Below the pieces are notes generated by a model. The model was given only the letters and a program-made list of their open reading frames with translations, was not told the DNA's origin and made no database searches. Below, piece after piece: positions 8,979 to 17,439 of a stretch of 64,000 bases of DNA. Position numbers and translations under genes: made by a program. Origin of the DNA: Embleya sp042956465 (lineage in GTDB: Bacteria > Actinomycetota > Actinomycetes > Streptomycetales > Streptomycetaceae); NCBI RefSeq assembly GCF_042956465.1, contig NZ_JBIBGL010000005.1, positions 372,001 to 436,000 of the forward strand, written 5' to 3'. How positions within the stretch are numbered: the stretch's first letter is position 1; each line of letters begins with the position of its first letter.

Positions 8979-9198
8979 AAGCGGGCCGGCCCCACCGGGC
9001 CGGGCCCGGCCCGGGCGTCAACCGACCGGGCGGCCGGCGCAGCGGCGGATCACACGTCGCGCCGGCCGAGGACGGCGGTCTCGGCGCACAGCGCGGCAAC
9101 CGGCCACAGGGCGAGCGCGAGCCACGAACGCGGTATCGAGCCGGCGGCGTCCGCGCCGACCGACGTCGTCCGGGCGACCCGCGGCAACACGGCGTGCA

Positions 9199-9291
9199 GT
9201 CGAGTTGCCGGCCCGGGCCGCGATCGCGGCGGTGCAGGCCGAGCGGCTGCGGATCACCCGCGAACTGCACGACATGGTCGCGGGTCCGTGA
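9199..9291 (+). pseudogene. Remnant of a NarL-type sensor histidine kinase H-box
   Basis: One frame reads VQAERLRITRELHDMVAGP then stops at 9289-9291. ERLRIxRELHDxVA is the HisKA_3 dimerisation/phosphoacceptor helix of NarL-family sensor kinases. No kinase ATPase domain follows and no membrane domain precedes it in any frame. Inference: a small relic of a deleted or frameshifted sensor kinase, within a 436-bp stretch (8979-9414) that otherwise shows no gene. Confidence 0.45.
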
Positions 9292-9414
9292 GCTGCGGGC
9301 TGTGGACGCCGGGCCGCGGGCAGCGGGCTTTCGATTCCCGGCGGGCCGATCGGGCGCCCGCGCCGGGCGTACCGGGCCGCACCCGCCCACGACCGGCGCC
9401 GGCGTCCGCCGGGG

Positions 9415-9750
9415 TCATCCGCCGCCGCGCGGAACGGGTCCGGGCTCCTCCGTCGGCGAGGCGATCCCGGAGGCGGCTCGCGGTGTCGGGCGGCGGCGGT
9501 GGACGACGATCAGGATGTCGGTCCACGCCACGCCCGCGGCCACCGCGCATACGGCCGCGGCCAGGATCCACAGGCCGCGGGCATCGGCCAGGTCGGTGTC
9601 CGCGGCCACGGCGCACAGCGTGGAGGCAACGATCAGGATGGGCATGGCGATCCCGGCGGGGGCCAGTCGCGGGCCGAGCCGGTCGGCCCCGGCGGGCGGT
9701 CGGCCGCCGGAGCCCGGATGGGTAGTCGTGCGGGCGGCTGAGGCAGTCAT
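9415..9750 (-). CDS. Small hypothetical membrane protein
   Basis: A 111-residue protein with two hydrophobic segments (AGIAMPILIVASTLCAVAA and LWILAAAVCAVAAGVAW) separated by a short acidic turn, then a basic cytoplasmic-looking tail (VVHRRRP). No family is recognised. The two-helix layout resembles small DUF membrane proteins beside two-component systems, which fits the kinase relic alongside, but this is only suggestive. No clear ribosome site precedes ATG 9750. Confidence 0.5.
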   Translation of the reverse strand: MTASAARTTTHPGSGGRPPAGADRLGPRLAPAGIAMPILIVASTLCAVAADTDLADARGLWILAAAVCAVAAGVAWTDILIVVHRRRPTPRAASGIASPTEEPGPVPRGGG

Positions 9751-9956
9751 GGTCGAAACCTACCCGCCGATACCGCATCGGCACTCCGACCGACGCCCGG
9801 ACCACCCCGCGTGCGAGTGCTTCCCCGACGCACCGGTGCGCGGCACCGGGCGCGCGGAGCCGGACGCGGGATGGAAGACAGACCCTAGGCTGCTCGGCAG
9901 GCACTCGCCGCGGAGGCCGCGCGGTTCGACACCACCCGCACGGGAACGGAGCAGTA

Positions 9957-10388
9957 ATGACCAACACACCCGACGACCACACCCTCCTCCGGCAGGCCAT
10001 CGCGCTCGCCGCCGAGGCCCGCGCCGACGGCAACCCGCCGTTCGGATCGCTGTTGGCGGGACCGGACGGGAAGGTCCTTGCGGAGGAGCGCAACACAACG
10101 CTCACCGACAGGGACATCACCGCCCACCCGGAACTGAAGCTCGCGAGATGGGCCGCACGCGAGTTGGACGCGGCCACGGCGGCGGAGACCACGATGTACA
10201 CGAGTTGCCAGCCGTGCGAAATGTGTGCGGCGGTCATCCAGCGGGCGGGCCTGCGCAGGGTGGTGTTCGCGCTGTCCAATGAACAACTCCTGGACATCAG
10301 ACCGAGCAGCGGCCAACCCCCCGTACCGCAGGTCGGCCCGGCGCTGCTCGAAGAGGTACGCGAAGTGGTGGCGGGGTACTACCGGTAG
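9957..10388 (+). CDS. Nucleoside/nucleobase deaminase (cytidine deaminase-like, TadA/guanine deaminase type)
   Basis: A 143-residue zinc hydrolase that removes an amino group from a nucleobase or nucleoside. The HxE motif is His57-Pro-Glu59 (HPE; most homologs have HAE) and the second zinc motif is Pro86-Cys87-Glu-Met-Cys90, giving His57, Cys87 and Cys90 as ligands and Glu59 as proton shuttle. PPFGSLLAGPDGKVL is the substrate-pocket segment. It is shorter than housekeeping TadA and lacks its tRNA-binding tail, so a base deaminase is more likely. A GGAG site precedes ATG 9957. Confidence 0.85.
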   Translation: MTNTPDDHTLLRQAIALAAEARADGNPPFGSLLAGPDGKVLAEERNTTLTDRDITAHPELKLARWAARELDAATAAETTMYTSCQPCEMCAAVIQRAGLRRVVFALSNEQLLDIRPSSGQPPVPQVGPALLEEVREVVAGYYR

Positions 10389-10629
10389 CCGTCGGGTTGG
10401 AACGGGGGATGTGGCGCCCGGCCCGCAACGGCTGAACACCGCATCCCCACCGGTCCTTTGCGTCGCTCGCACCCCGGGAACCTCACGTTTTGCTCAGATG
10501 CCGCCCGCCGGCCCCGTTCACCTCCTAGCCTCGTCGCCAACCCGGCGGCCCGGGCGACGCGTGGCATCTCGGTGATGTGCCGGTGGATACCGCGCTCCGG
10601 GTCGACGGCCGACGGGAGAGGGGCCCGCG

Positions 10630-11652
10630 ATGACGCACATCGGTGGCGAATCGACCCCCGACGGCCCGAAGTCCGCGCCCACGGACCCGATCCTGCGCTC
10701 GGCGGTCCTGCTCGACGCGGTGGCCTGCCGCCACCCGAAGGCGATTTCGTTCGCCGGCCGGCGCCCGTACGGTGACACCGCGACCGGCCCGCCGACAGCC
10801 GGCGAACGGGACGCGCTGTTGCGGGTCTTGCGGGTGCTGCGCGGCTCGGATCGGGATGTGGTGCTGGCGGTGGCGCCCGCCTACCTCGGGCTGATCGGTG
10901 CGGCCCGGCGGGCCGACATGCCGGTGCTCCCGGTCGCGGACGGCCCGCGCGGCGTCGACCTGGACGACCTCGCGGCGCAGGTGTACGGCGCCCGCGCGGC
11001 CGGTCTGCGTCCACGCGCCCTGTACGTGGTCCCGGACTTCGCCAACCCGTCCGGGATCGGCCTGGACCGCCTCGCCCGGTGCGAACTCCTGGCCACCGCC
11101 GCAGAGTTGGACCTGCTGCTGCTCGAGGACGACCCGTACGGCCTGATCCATGTCGCCGGCGATCGCCGACCGCCGACGCTGGCGGCCCTGGACACCCGGC
11201 AACGCGTCGTACACGTCGGCTCGTTCGCCGAAACCGGTCGGCCCGGTCGGCTCGGTCGCATCGGCAACCCGGCACACCTGCTGAACGGCCTCGCCGCCCG
11301 GTTCGGCCGGGGTCCGGCCGCGGATCGGGTGCACTGGAGCAGCCCGGACGGAGGCTTCCTCGTCGTGCTGACCGTGCCGTTCGTGGCCGACGACGAGCTG
11401 GTGGAGCTGTCCGCCCGCGAGTACGGCGTGGTGTGGACGCCGATGGCGCACTTCTACCACCCCGGGATCGGGCCCGCCCACCGCCTACGGCTGTCCTGCG
11501 GCACGCTCGACCCGGCCACGATCGACCACGGCCTGGACCGCCTGGCGACCCTGATCGGCGACCGCACCGGCCCCTTCACCACCGTCGACCGACTCGGCGT
11601 GCACCGAGGCCCCGCCCCGGGTCGGCATCATTCCCGGGCGGGCACCGAATAG
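10630..11652 (+). CDS. Aminotransferase-fold protein lacking the PLP lysine
   Basis: A 340-residue member of the class I/II aminotransferase (2-aminoadipate aminotransferase-like) superfamily. PLP-site landmarks are recognisable: NPSG at Asn139, LEDDPY with Asp168 and Tyr170, and the C-terminal RLRLSCG arginine. The Schiff-base lysine, expected in an SFSKT-like motif, is replaced: the protein reads GSFAETGRPGRLGR with Glu201 at the lysine position. About 60 residues between that site and the small domain are also missing relative to the usual 390-430 length. Catalysis as a transaminase therefore looks impossible; it may be a decayed gene, a binding protein, or a diverged enzyme. Intact frame and strong codon bias argue against a recent pseudogene. 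Confidence 0.7.
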   Translation: MTHIGGESTPDGPKSAPTDPILRSAVLLDAVACRHPKAISFAGRRPYGDTATGPPTAGERDALLRVLRVLRGSDRDVVLAVAPAYLGLIGAARRADMPVLPVADGPRGVDLDDLAAQVYGARAAGLRPRALYVVPDFANPSGIGLDRLARCELLATAAELDLLLLEDDPYGLIHVAGDRRPPTLAALDTRQRVVHVGSFAETGRPGRLGRIGNPAHLLNGLAARFGRGPAADRVHWSSPDGGFLVVLTVPFVADDELVELSAREYGVVWTPMAHFYHPGIGPAHRLRLSCGTLDPATIDHGLDRLATLIGDRTGPFTTVDRLGVHRGPAPGRHHSRAGTE

Positions 11653-12089
11653 ACCCGGTAGGCAAGGTGGTTCGGCGCTACCGCCTTGGACTCCGGCCCG
11701 GCGCGCGGCGGCGGTGCGGGATCGGGCAGCCGGTGTCCTGGTAGCCGTTGTGCGTCAGGACGGCGGCGTCCCCGCAACGGGGCTACGCCCTCCGGGTTTC
11801 GAGAACAACCTCTGGGGCTCGGCTGAGGCGTGGGGCCGGTGGGCGGTTGCGGGCGCACGCCGGTGTGCGTCGGGTTCGGCCGCGTGCGCTCACCCGGACG
11901 GCCGTCGCCCCCTCCCCGAAGATCGGGAAGGATTTTGAACCGCACTCGCATATCGCGCGGCATTTCGCGGCCGCCGTCTCGCGTCCTTCGGGGCTGTTCC
12001 GCGGCTGATCTCGTGGGCTCGGCCACCGTACAGGCCACGGAGGCCGGCGAACGCGAGCGGCATCGTCCGTCCCAACCGGAGAGTGAACC
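11653..12089. other. Intergenic stretch upstream of the FAD oxidase
   Basis: These 437 bases hold no supported gene in either direction. The last 150 bases are locally less GC-rich (around ATTTTGAACCGCACTCGC) and probably contain the oxidase promoter; no operator or leader peptide was recognised. Confidence 0.4.
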
Positions 12090-13733
12090 ATGAGTACACG
12101 CACGTCCGCCGCCCCCTCCGAATCCGCACAGTCGCTCTACCACGCCATGTCGGGCCTCGCCGGCCCGCTGAGCTCCGGCGAAGGCACCGCGCCCGACTTC
12201 ACCGCCGCACCGCGCGCCGCGGCCGGCACGGAGCCGTCGGTACTGCTCTTGGGCGCAGGCGTCGGCGGACTCACCGCCGCCTACGAACTGGGCAAGCTCG
12301 GTTACCGGTGCACGGTTCTGGAGCCCCAGCCCCGTACCGGCGGCCGCAACCGCACCGCCCGCAACGGCGACAAGCTGTACGAACTCGACGGCGAGGGCAA
12401 CAGCCCGGTGCTGACCCACACCTGCGCCTTCGACAAGGGCCTGTACCTCAACCTCGGCCCCGGGCGCATCCCGTACCACCACCGCCGGGTCCTGACGTAC
12501 TGCACCGACCTCGGGGTCGCGCTGGAGCCGTACATCATGGAGACGACGGCAAACGTCCTGCACAGCGAGGGACACACCCCGCCCGGCCGGCCGTGGCGCA
12601 ACCGGCGCATCGCCAACGACACTCGCGGACACCTCGCCGCGCTCCTGTCCGCCTCCCTGACCGGCCACGACGAGTTCACCGGCATGCTGCGAGACCTGCT
12701 GCGCAGGTTCGGCGACCTGGACGAGGAGGGCGAGTACCACGGCTCCACCCGCTCCGGCTACACCGAGCCGCTCGACGTCCACGAGTTTCCCCGGCCCGCG
12801 CCCCCGCTATCGCTCTCGGACCTGGTCGGGTCGGAGTTCTGGAAGCACAGGTTCTACCAGCCGGTCGAATACCTGTGGCAGGCCACGATGTTCCAGCCCA
12901 TCGGCGGAATGGACAAGATCGTCCACGCCCTGACCGAGCGGATCACCTCCGAGTACAACGTCACCGTCGAACTCGACGCCGACGTCACCTCGATCGAACT
13001 CACGGGCGAGCGGGTCGGCGTCACCTACCGCTCAGGCGGAAAGGAACTGAGGGCAACGGCCGACTACTGCGTGAGCAACATCCCGCTTCCGGTGCTCAAG
13101 CAGCTCACGCTGACCGGTTTCTCGACCGAGTTCCGGAACGCCGTGGCAGCGGTGGGCTTCGCGCCGACGTGCAAGGTCGGCTGGCAGGCCAACCGGCGGT
13201 TCTGGGAGGACGACCACAACCAGATCTACGGCGGTATCAGCTTCACCGACCACCCCATCACCCAGTTCTGGTACCCGTCCAACGACTACTTCTCCAAGAC
13301 GGGCACCCTCACCGGGGCGTACAACTTCGGCGAACACGCCCAGGCCATGGGCAAGCGCACACCGGACGAGCGGCTGAGCCTGGCCCGGGAAGGCGCAGCA
13401 CAGCTGCACAGTGAGTTCCTGGAGAAGACGACCGTGCCGCAAGAGCTCGGCGTCACCATCGCCTGGCACAAGGTGCCCCACCAGCTCGGCGGCTGGGCCG
13501 ACTGGGACCCGGCCGACCCCAGCCACCAGGTCGCCTACAAGCAGCTCCTCCAGCCCGAAGGCGACGGCCGCTTCTACGTCGTCGGAGACCAGGCATCCCC
13601 GCTGCCCGGCTGGCAGGAAGGGGCCATGATGTCGGCGCAGTACGTCGTCGCCCAACTCCACGGCATCCTTCCCCGCACCGCTCCCACCGATGTCCGGGTC
13701 CCCGACTCCGTCTTCCTGACACAGGGACTCTGA
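12090..13733 (+). CDS. FAD-dependent amine / L-amino-acid oxidase family protein
   Basis: A 547-residue flavin amine oxidase. The dinucleotide motif GAGVGG is at residues 55-60 with the ribose-binding Glu78 and the following RTGGRN motif; the C-terminal FAD-contacting segment reads GDQASPLPGWQEGAMMSAQ. Such enzymes oxidise amines or L-amino acids to imines with release of hydrogen peroxide. It has a 48-residue N-terminal extension but no convincing secretion signal. GGAGAG precedes ATG 12090. It follows the lysine-less aminotransferase gene on the same strand after 437 bp, so a functional link is possible but they are not clearly one operon. Closest relatives by motif are L-amino-acid oxidases rather than housekeeping PPO or phytoene enzymes. 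Confidence 0.85.
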   Translation: MSTRTSAAPSESAQSLYHAMSGLAGPLSSGEGTAPDFTAAPRAAAGTEPSVLLLGAGVGGLTAAYELGKLGYRCTVLEPQPRTGGRNRTARNGDKLYELDGEGNSPVLTHTCAFDKGLYLNLGPGRIPYHHRRVLTYCTDLGVALEPYIMETTANVLHSEGHTPPGRPWRNRRIANDTRGHLAALLSASLTGHDEFTGMLRDLLRRFGDLDEEGEYHGSTRSGYTEPLDVHEFPRPAPPLSLSDLVGSEFWKHRFYQPVEYLWQATMFQPIGGMDKIVHALTERITSEYNVTVELDADVTSIELTGERVGVTYRSGGKELRATADYCVSNIPLPVLKQLTLTGFSTEFRNAVAAVGFAPTCKVGWQANRRFWEDDHNQIYGGISFTDHPITQFWYPSNDYFSKTGTLTGAYNFGEHAQAMGKRTPDERLSLAREGAAQLHSEFLEKTTVPQELGVTIAWHKVPHQLGGWADWDPADPSHQVAYKQLLQPEGDGRFYVVGDQASPLPGWQEGAMMSAQYVVAQLHGILPRTAPTDVRVPDSVFLTQGL

Positions 13734-14041
13734 CGGCAGCACCTGCTCGAGGCCCGGGCCGTCGCGCGGTGCGCTCCCTCGGGCCACCGGGGGGCTCGAC
13801 AGCATGGCTGCTGCGCCCCATCGCCTCGCTCACCACCGCCGAGCCGGCCCCACTGCGGCGAGTCGGTCGGTGGTGAGTCTGGCGTGGCGGGTCTTGGTGC
13901 CGCCGAGCCGCATGCTGAGCTCCACCTCGACTGCCGCGCCGCCTTCGCCCGCCGAGATCCTCGCGCGGGCGGACGAGCGGACGGGCGAGGGCGGGCCGAC
14001 CGGCGGGCGGGCGGGCGGCGGTGCCACGCGCCACGCGCGGA
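13734..14041. other. Intergenic stretch between convergent genes
   Basis: About 308 bases separate the oxidase from the sigma-factor stop. No gene, RNA or clear hairpin terminator was identified; leftward reading frames here are proline/arginine-rich and look non-coding. Confidence 0.4.
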
Positions 14042-15295
14042 TCACGCCCCGTCGGCCGCCCGCGCCGCGCGTATCTCCAGGTAGCGCCGCTCCGGCAGGC
14101 TGGTGGTCCGCCGGGCGGCCTCGCGGTAGGCCTTCCGAGCCGCCTCGCGGTCGCCGGCGAGTTCGAGCAGATGGCCGCGCACCGCCCACACCCGGTGGTG
14201 CTCGATCATCCGGTCGTCCTCGGCCAGCGTGTCGAGCAGCTCCAGGCCGGCCCCCGGGCCGTGCACCATCGCCGTCGCGACGCTGCGGTTGAGGGTGACC
14301 ATCGGGCCGGGCGACAGATGGTCGAGCAGCCGGTACAGCGCGAGGATCTGCCGCCAGTCGGTGTCCTCGGCATGTGCGGCCTCCGCGTGCACCGCGGCGA
14401 TTGCGGCCTGGAGCTGGTACGGGCCCGGCGGCCCCCACGTGAGCGCGTCGGTGACGAGCTCGGTGCCCTCCCGGATCGCCTCCGCGTTCCAGCGGCCGCG
14501 GTCCTGCTCGGCCAGCGGGATCAGCCCGCCGTCCGCGGCGGTGCGCGCGGCTCGGCGGGCATCGGTCAGCAACATCAGCGCGAGCAACCCGGACACCTCG
14601 CCGTCGTCCGGCCGCAACCGGCGCACCGCACGGGTGAGCCGGATGGCCTCGGCGGTCAGGTCGGTGCGCAGCAGATCCGGGCCCGAACCGGCCGTGTAGC
14701 CCTCGTTGAAGATCAGGTAGAGCACCTGCAACACCGCACCCAGCCGCTCCATCGGCTCCCGCCCGGCCGGCGTGCCGAAGCGACCGCCGGCGGCCTTGAT
14801 CCGCTGCTTGGCCCGGCTGATCCGCTGCGCCATGGTGCTCTCCGGCACCAGGAACGCGTCGGCGATCTGCGCGGTGGTCAGACCGCCGACCGCGCGCAGC
14901 GTCAACGCCACCTGCGAGGCTCCCGTCAGCGCCGGATGGCAGCACAGGAACAACAGGGTCAGCGTGTCGTCGCGATCGCCGGCGGCATCGTCCTCGTCGG
15001 GTGCCGGCGAGACGAACTCGTCGGCCGGGGCCTGCGCGGCGAGCCGCTCCTCGCGGTTGCGGCGGGCCCGCTCGCTGCGCCAGTGGTCGATCAGCCGTCG
15101 GTCGGCCACGGTGAGCAGCCAGCCCCACGGACTGTCCGGAATCCCCTCCACGGGCCACTGCACGGTGGCCGCGAGCAGCGCCTCCTGGACCGCGTCCTCA
15201 CACGCGTCGAACTGGCCGTGCCGGCGGACGAGCACGCCGAGGACCTGCGGGGTCAACTCCCGCAGCAGGCCCTCGACGTGCGCGTCCCGGCTCAC
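14042..15295 (-). CDS. ECF-family RNA polymerase sigma factor, ECF42 type
   Basis: A 417-residue sigma factor. Region sigma2 (GQFDACEDAVQEALLAATVQWP) and sigma4 (LTTAQIADAFLVPESTMAQRISRAKQRIK) are followed by a long alpha-helical C-terminal domain (NEGYTAGSG, LNRSVATAMVHGP, HRVWAVRGHLLELAGDREAARKAY) of the tetratricopeptide-like type that defines ECF42. This group is encoded beside DGPF-domain proteins, as here. I chose GTG 15295, which overlaps the DGPF gene's stop (GTGA); coupling to that gene is expected. A promoter matching the published ECF42 motif lies upstream of the pair. Confidence 0.9.
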   Translation of the reverse strand: MSRDAHVEGLLRELTPQVLGVLVRRHGQFDACEDAVQEALLAATVQWPVEGIPDSPWGWLLTVADRRLIDHWRSERARRNREERLAAQAPADEFVSPAPDEDDAAGDRDDTLTLLFLCCHPALTGASQVALTLRAVGGLTTAQIADAFLVPESTMAQRISRAKQRIKAAGGRFGTPAGREPMERLGAVLQVLYLIFNEGYTAGSGPDLLRTDLTAEAIRLTRAVRRLRPDDGEVSGLLALMLLTDARRAARTAADGGLIPLAEQDRGRWNAEAIREGTELVTDALTWGPPGPYQLQAAIAAVHAEAAHAEDTDWRQILALYRLLDHLSPGPMVTLNRSVATAMVHGPGAGLELLDTLAEDDRMIEHHRVWAVRGHLLELAGDREAARKAYREAARRTTSLPERRYLEIRAARAADGA

Positions 15296-15654
15296 ATCTC
15301 CGTCCCGGAGTCGGTCATCACCGGGCGGACCTCCATCGCCCAGTAGCGGGCGTCCGGCCAGCGCGCGGCGATCTCGACGGCCCGCTCGGTGCTCTCGCAC
15401 TCGACCAGCAGGTAGCCGGCGAAGTGCTCCTTGGCCTCCACGAACGGGCCGTCCGTGACCGCCGGCACACCGTCCCGAACCCTTACCGTGCGGGTCTGCG
15501 CGGGGTCGGCCAGCGCCTCGCCGCCGAGCAGTTCGCCGGATGCGGTCAGCTCGGCCATCAACTCGTCGACCTCGCCGAACAGCTCGGTGCGCTCGGCCTC
15601 GGAGAGTTCCTCCACGAATCCCGGGCGGTTGTGGATCAGCAGCATGAACTTCAT
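15292..15654 (-). CDS. DGPF-domain (YCII-related) protein
   Basis: A 120-residue YciI-like protein starting MKFMLLIHN, with the diagnostic DGPF at residues 68-71 followed by VEAKEHFAGYLLVE. The fold is a ferredoxin-like dimer of unresolved biochemical role; DGPF proteins are the usual genetic partner and target of ECF42 sigma factors. It is the promoter-proximal gene of a two-gene operon with the sigma factor, overlapping it by four bases. Confidence 0.9.
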   Translation of the reverse strand: MKFMLLIHNRPGFVEELSEAERTELFGEVDELMAELTASGELLGGEALADPAQTRTVRVRDGVPAVTDGPFVEAKEHFAGYLLVECESTERAVEIAARWPDARYWAMEVRPVMTDSGTEM

Positions 15655-15995
15655 CGGTGACTCCTGGTGGTTCCGGTTCGGTGCGGTCGGGCCGGGTGCC
15701 CCGGTCCGACCGGCGGCCCGATCCGGTGCTCGGGATCACGCTGCCGAGTCGCCGGGCGGGTCGCTCGTATCCGGGTCGGAGCGAGTCGACGGTTCTCGAC
15801 ATCCCGGCGGACAGAATGCCGAATCGATCCGCGGCGGACGAAGCCGCCCGGCCGAACCCGTCCCCGAACGCCCCGAACGGCGGCCTCCGACACGCCACCC
15901 GCCGGCAACCGAGGTGCTTCGGACGACGTCGCGAACAGGGGTCGGACCCGGAACCCGGAACCGGCCCCCGCCCCCGGGCCCGACCCCGAACCCGG
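15655..15995. other. Intergenic stretch upstream of the DGPF gene
   Basis: About 340 bases between the MFS stop and the DGPF start. Apart from the predicted ECF42 promoter (15775-15801) nothing is supported; reading frames are repetitive Pro/Arg/Gly. Confidence 0.4.
15775..15801 (-). promoter_or_regulatory. Predicted ECF42 promoter
   Basis: Read leftward, TGTCGA (15801-15796) is followed after exactly 17 bases by CGAC (15778-15775). ECF42 promoters have been described with TGTCGA at -35 and CGA/TC at -10. It lies about 120 bp upstream of the DGPF start. This would make the DGPF-sigma operon self-activating. Confidence 0.55.
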
Positions 15996-17351
15996 TCAGC
16001 CGGCCTGCGTCGGTTCCGCCCCGAGCGCCGGCACCGTCGGCACCGCCGCCTGCCCCGGCGGCACCACCGACCCTGCCGATTCCGCCGATTCCGCCGACTC
16101 GGCCGCCTCCACCGACAGGGCCGGCACCGCGAGCACCCCCGGCGCCGACCGCCCGTCCGCCGGCGGGCGCAGCACGCGGTGCACCGCGAGCGTGCCGACG
16201 ATCGAGGCCAGGCCGACCAGCGCGATCACGTGGCCGGGGGCGAGCACGCCGGCCAGTGCGCCCGCGCCCGCCATGGTGACCCCCTGGAGGGTCATCGTGC
16301 CGGTCATCGCCAGGCCCATCGCCTGGCCGGTGGCGGCCTCGGGGACGGCTTCCAGGAAGCGGCGTTGCAGGCCGAGCTGGTAGGACAGGCCCGCGCCGGA
16401 GAGCACGAACAGGCCGGCCGTCGTCCACAGCGGCGGCCCGGCCGCGAAGAACACCAGCGGGATGCCGAGTTGCAGGGCCAACCACAGCGCCAGGTGTTCG
16501 CGCCCGGCCGGGCGCACGAAGCGGCCCACCAGCAGGTTGCCCAGCAACATCCCGGCGGCGGCCGAGCCGTACAGGACACCGGCGTGGTCGGGCGTGTACG
16601 GGACGATCACCCCCTCGGCGGCCACGGCCAGGTTCGCCGGTATCCACTGGGCCAGCAGCAGGCCGCGCACGGTGCGGTCGCCGAGCAGTTCGCGATTGAC
16701 CCGCCGGGTCGCGCGTACCGTGCCCTCGGCCCGGGCCGCCGCGGGGCGCTCGGTGCGCGCCGCCGCCGGCAGGCCCGATCGCAGCACCGCGGCGGAGGCC
16801 AACGCGGTACCGGCCGCGAACAGCAGCGCACCGCTCGACCCGACCAGTGCGAGCAGCAGACCGCCGACCGCATAGCCGAGCACCTGCATCGCGCCGGCGG
16901 TCATCCCGAACACCGAACGCCCGAGCACATAGGCGTCGCCGTGCAACAGTTCGGGCAGCGTGCGCTGACGCGCGGCGCCCGCGACCGGGCTGACCAACCC
17001 GACGCTCGCGAGCAGCAACAGAACCGCCCACACCGGCAACACGTCGGCCGCGAGCACCAGCGCGAGCGCACAGCGCACCAGGTCGTACCCGGCCATCGCG
17101 GTGCGCACGGGCACCCGGTCGGTGAGCGAGAGTAGCAGCGCCCCGCCGAACGCCTGCGGGACGAACCCGGCGACGAAGGCGAGCGCGGACAGCGCCGGCG
17201 ACCCGGTGCGTTCGTAGACGAGCACCGCGAGCGCGAGCATCCGCACGGTGTCGCCGATCAGCAGCAGTACATAGGAACCGAACAGCACCCGGAAGGCGCC
17301 GACCGCGAAGACCTCGCGGTAGGTCGCCGGTTTGACGTCGTCGCCGATCAT
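15996..17351 (-). CDS. Major facilitator superfamily exporter
   Basis: A 451-residue transporter with about twelve hydrophobic segments, starting MIGDDVKPATYREVFAVGAF. The cytoplasmic loop between helices 2 and 3 (LLSLTDRVPVRTAM) matches the MFS-3/enterobactin-exporter-like group common beside small regulators. The C-terminal 50 residues are a low-complexity Ala/Glu/Ser/Pro tail with repeated AESAESAES. It is divergent from an ArsR-type regulator with an inverted repeat between, suggesting regulated drug or metabolite efflux; substrate unknown. Confidence 0.85.
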   Translation of the reverse strand: MIGDDVKPATYREVFAVGAFRVLFGSYVLLLIGDTVRMLALAVLVYERTGSPALSALAFVAGFVPQAFGGALLLSLTDRVPVRTAMAGYDLVRCALALVLAADVLPVWAVLLLLASVGLVSPVAGAARQRTLPELLHGDAYVLGRSVFGMTAGAMQVLGYAVGGLLLALVGSSGALLFAAGTALASAAVLRSGLPAAARTERPAAARAEGTVRATRRVNRELLGDRTVRGLLLAQWIPANLAVAAEGVIVPYTPDHAGVLYGSAAAGMLLGNLLVGRFVRPAGREHLALWLALQLGIPLVFFAAGPPLWTTAGLFVLSGAGLSYQLGLQRRFLEAVPEAATGQAMGLAMTGTMTLQGVTMAGAGALAGVLAPGHVIALVGLASIVGTLAVHRVLRPPADGRSAPGVLAVPALSVEAAESAESAESAGSVVPPGQAAVPTVPALGAEPTQAG

Positions 17352-17391
17352 GGGGGCGAGCGTGCTGCGGCACGCCGCCCGCCGGCCAATC

Positions 17392-17409
17392 TTTCGGCCA
17401 CAACCGAAA
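17392..17409. promoter_or_regulatory. Inverted-repeat operator between MFS and ArsR-type regulator
   Basis: TTTCGGCCACAACCGAAA has perfect six-base arms (TTTCGG/CCGAAA) around a six-base centre. It lies 31 bp upstream of the regulator start and 41 bp upstream of the MFS start, the expected place for a shared operator. Confidence 0.6.
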
Positions 17410-17439
17410 CCTGACAGGCTGCCGGGTGGGAGGCGGCGC

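Noticed and set aside
13830..14041. Extension of the sigma-factor frame beyond its stop region
   Set aside because: The frame is different from the sigma gene and shows no recognisable domain; non-coding.
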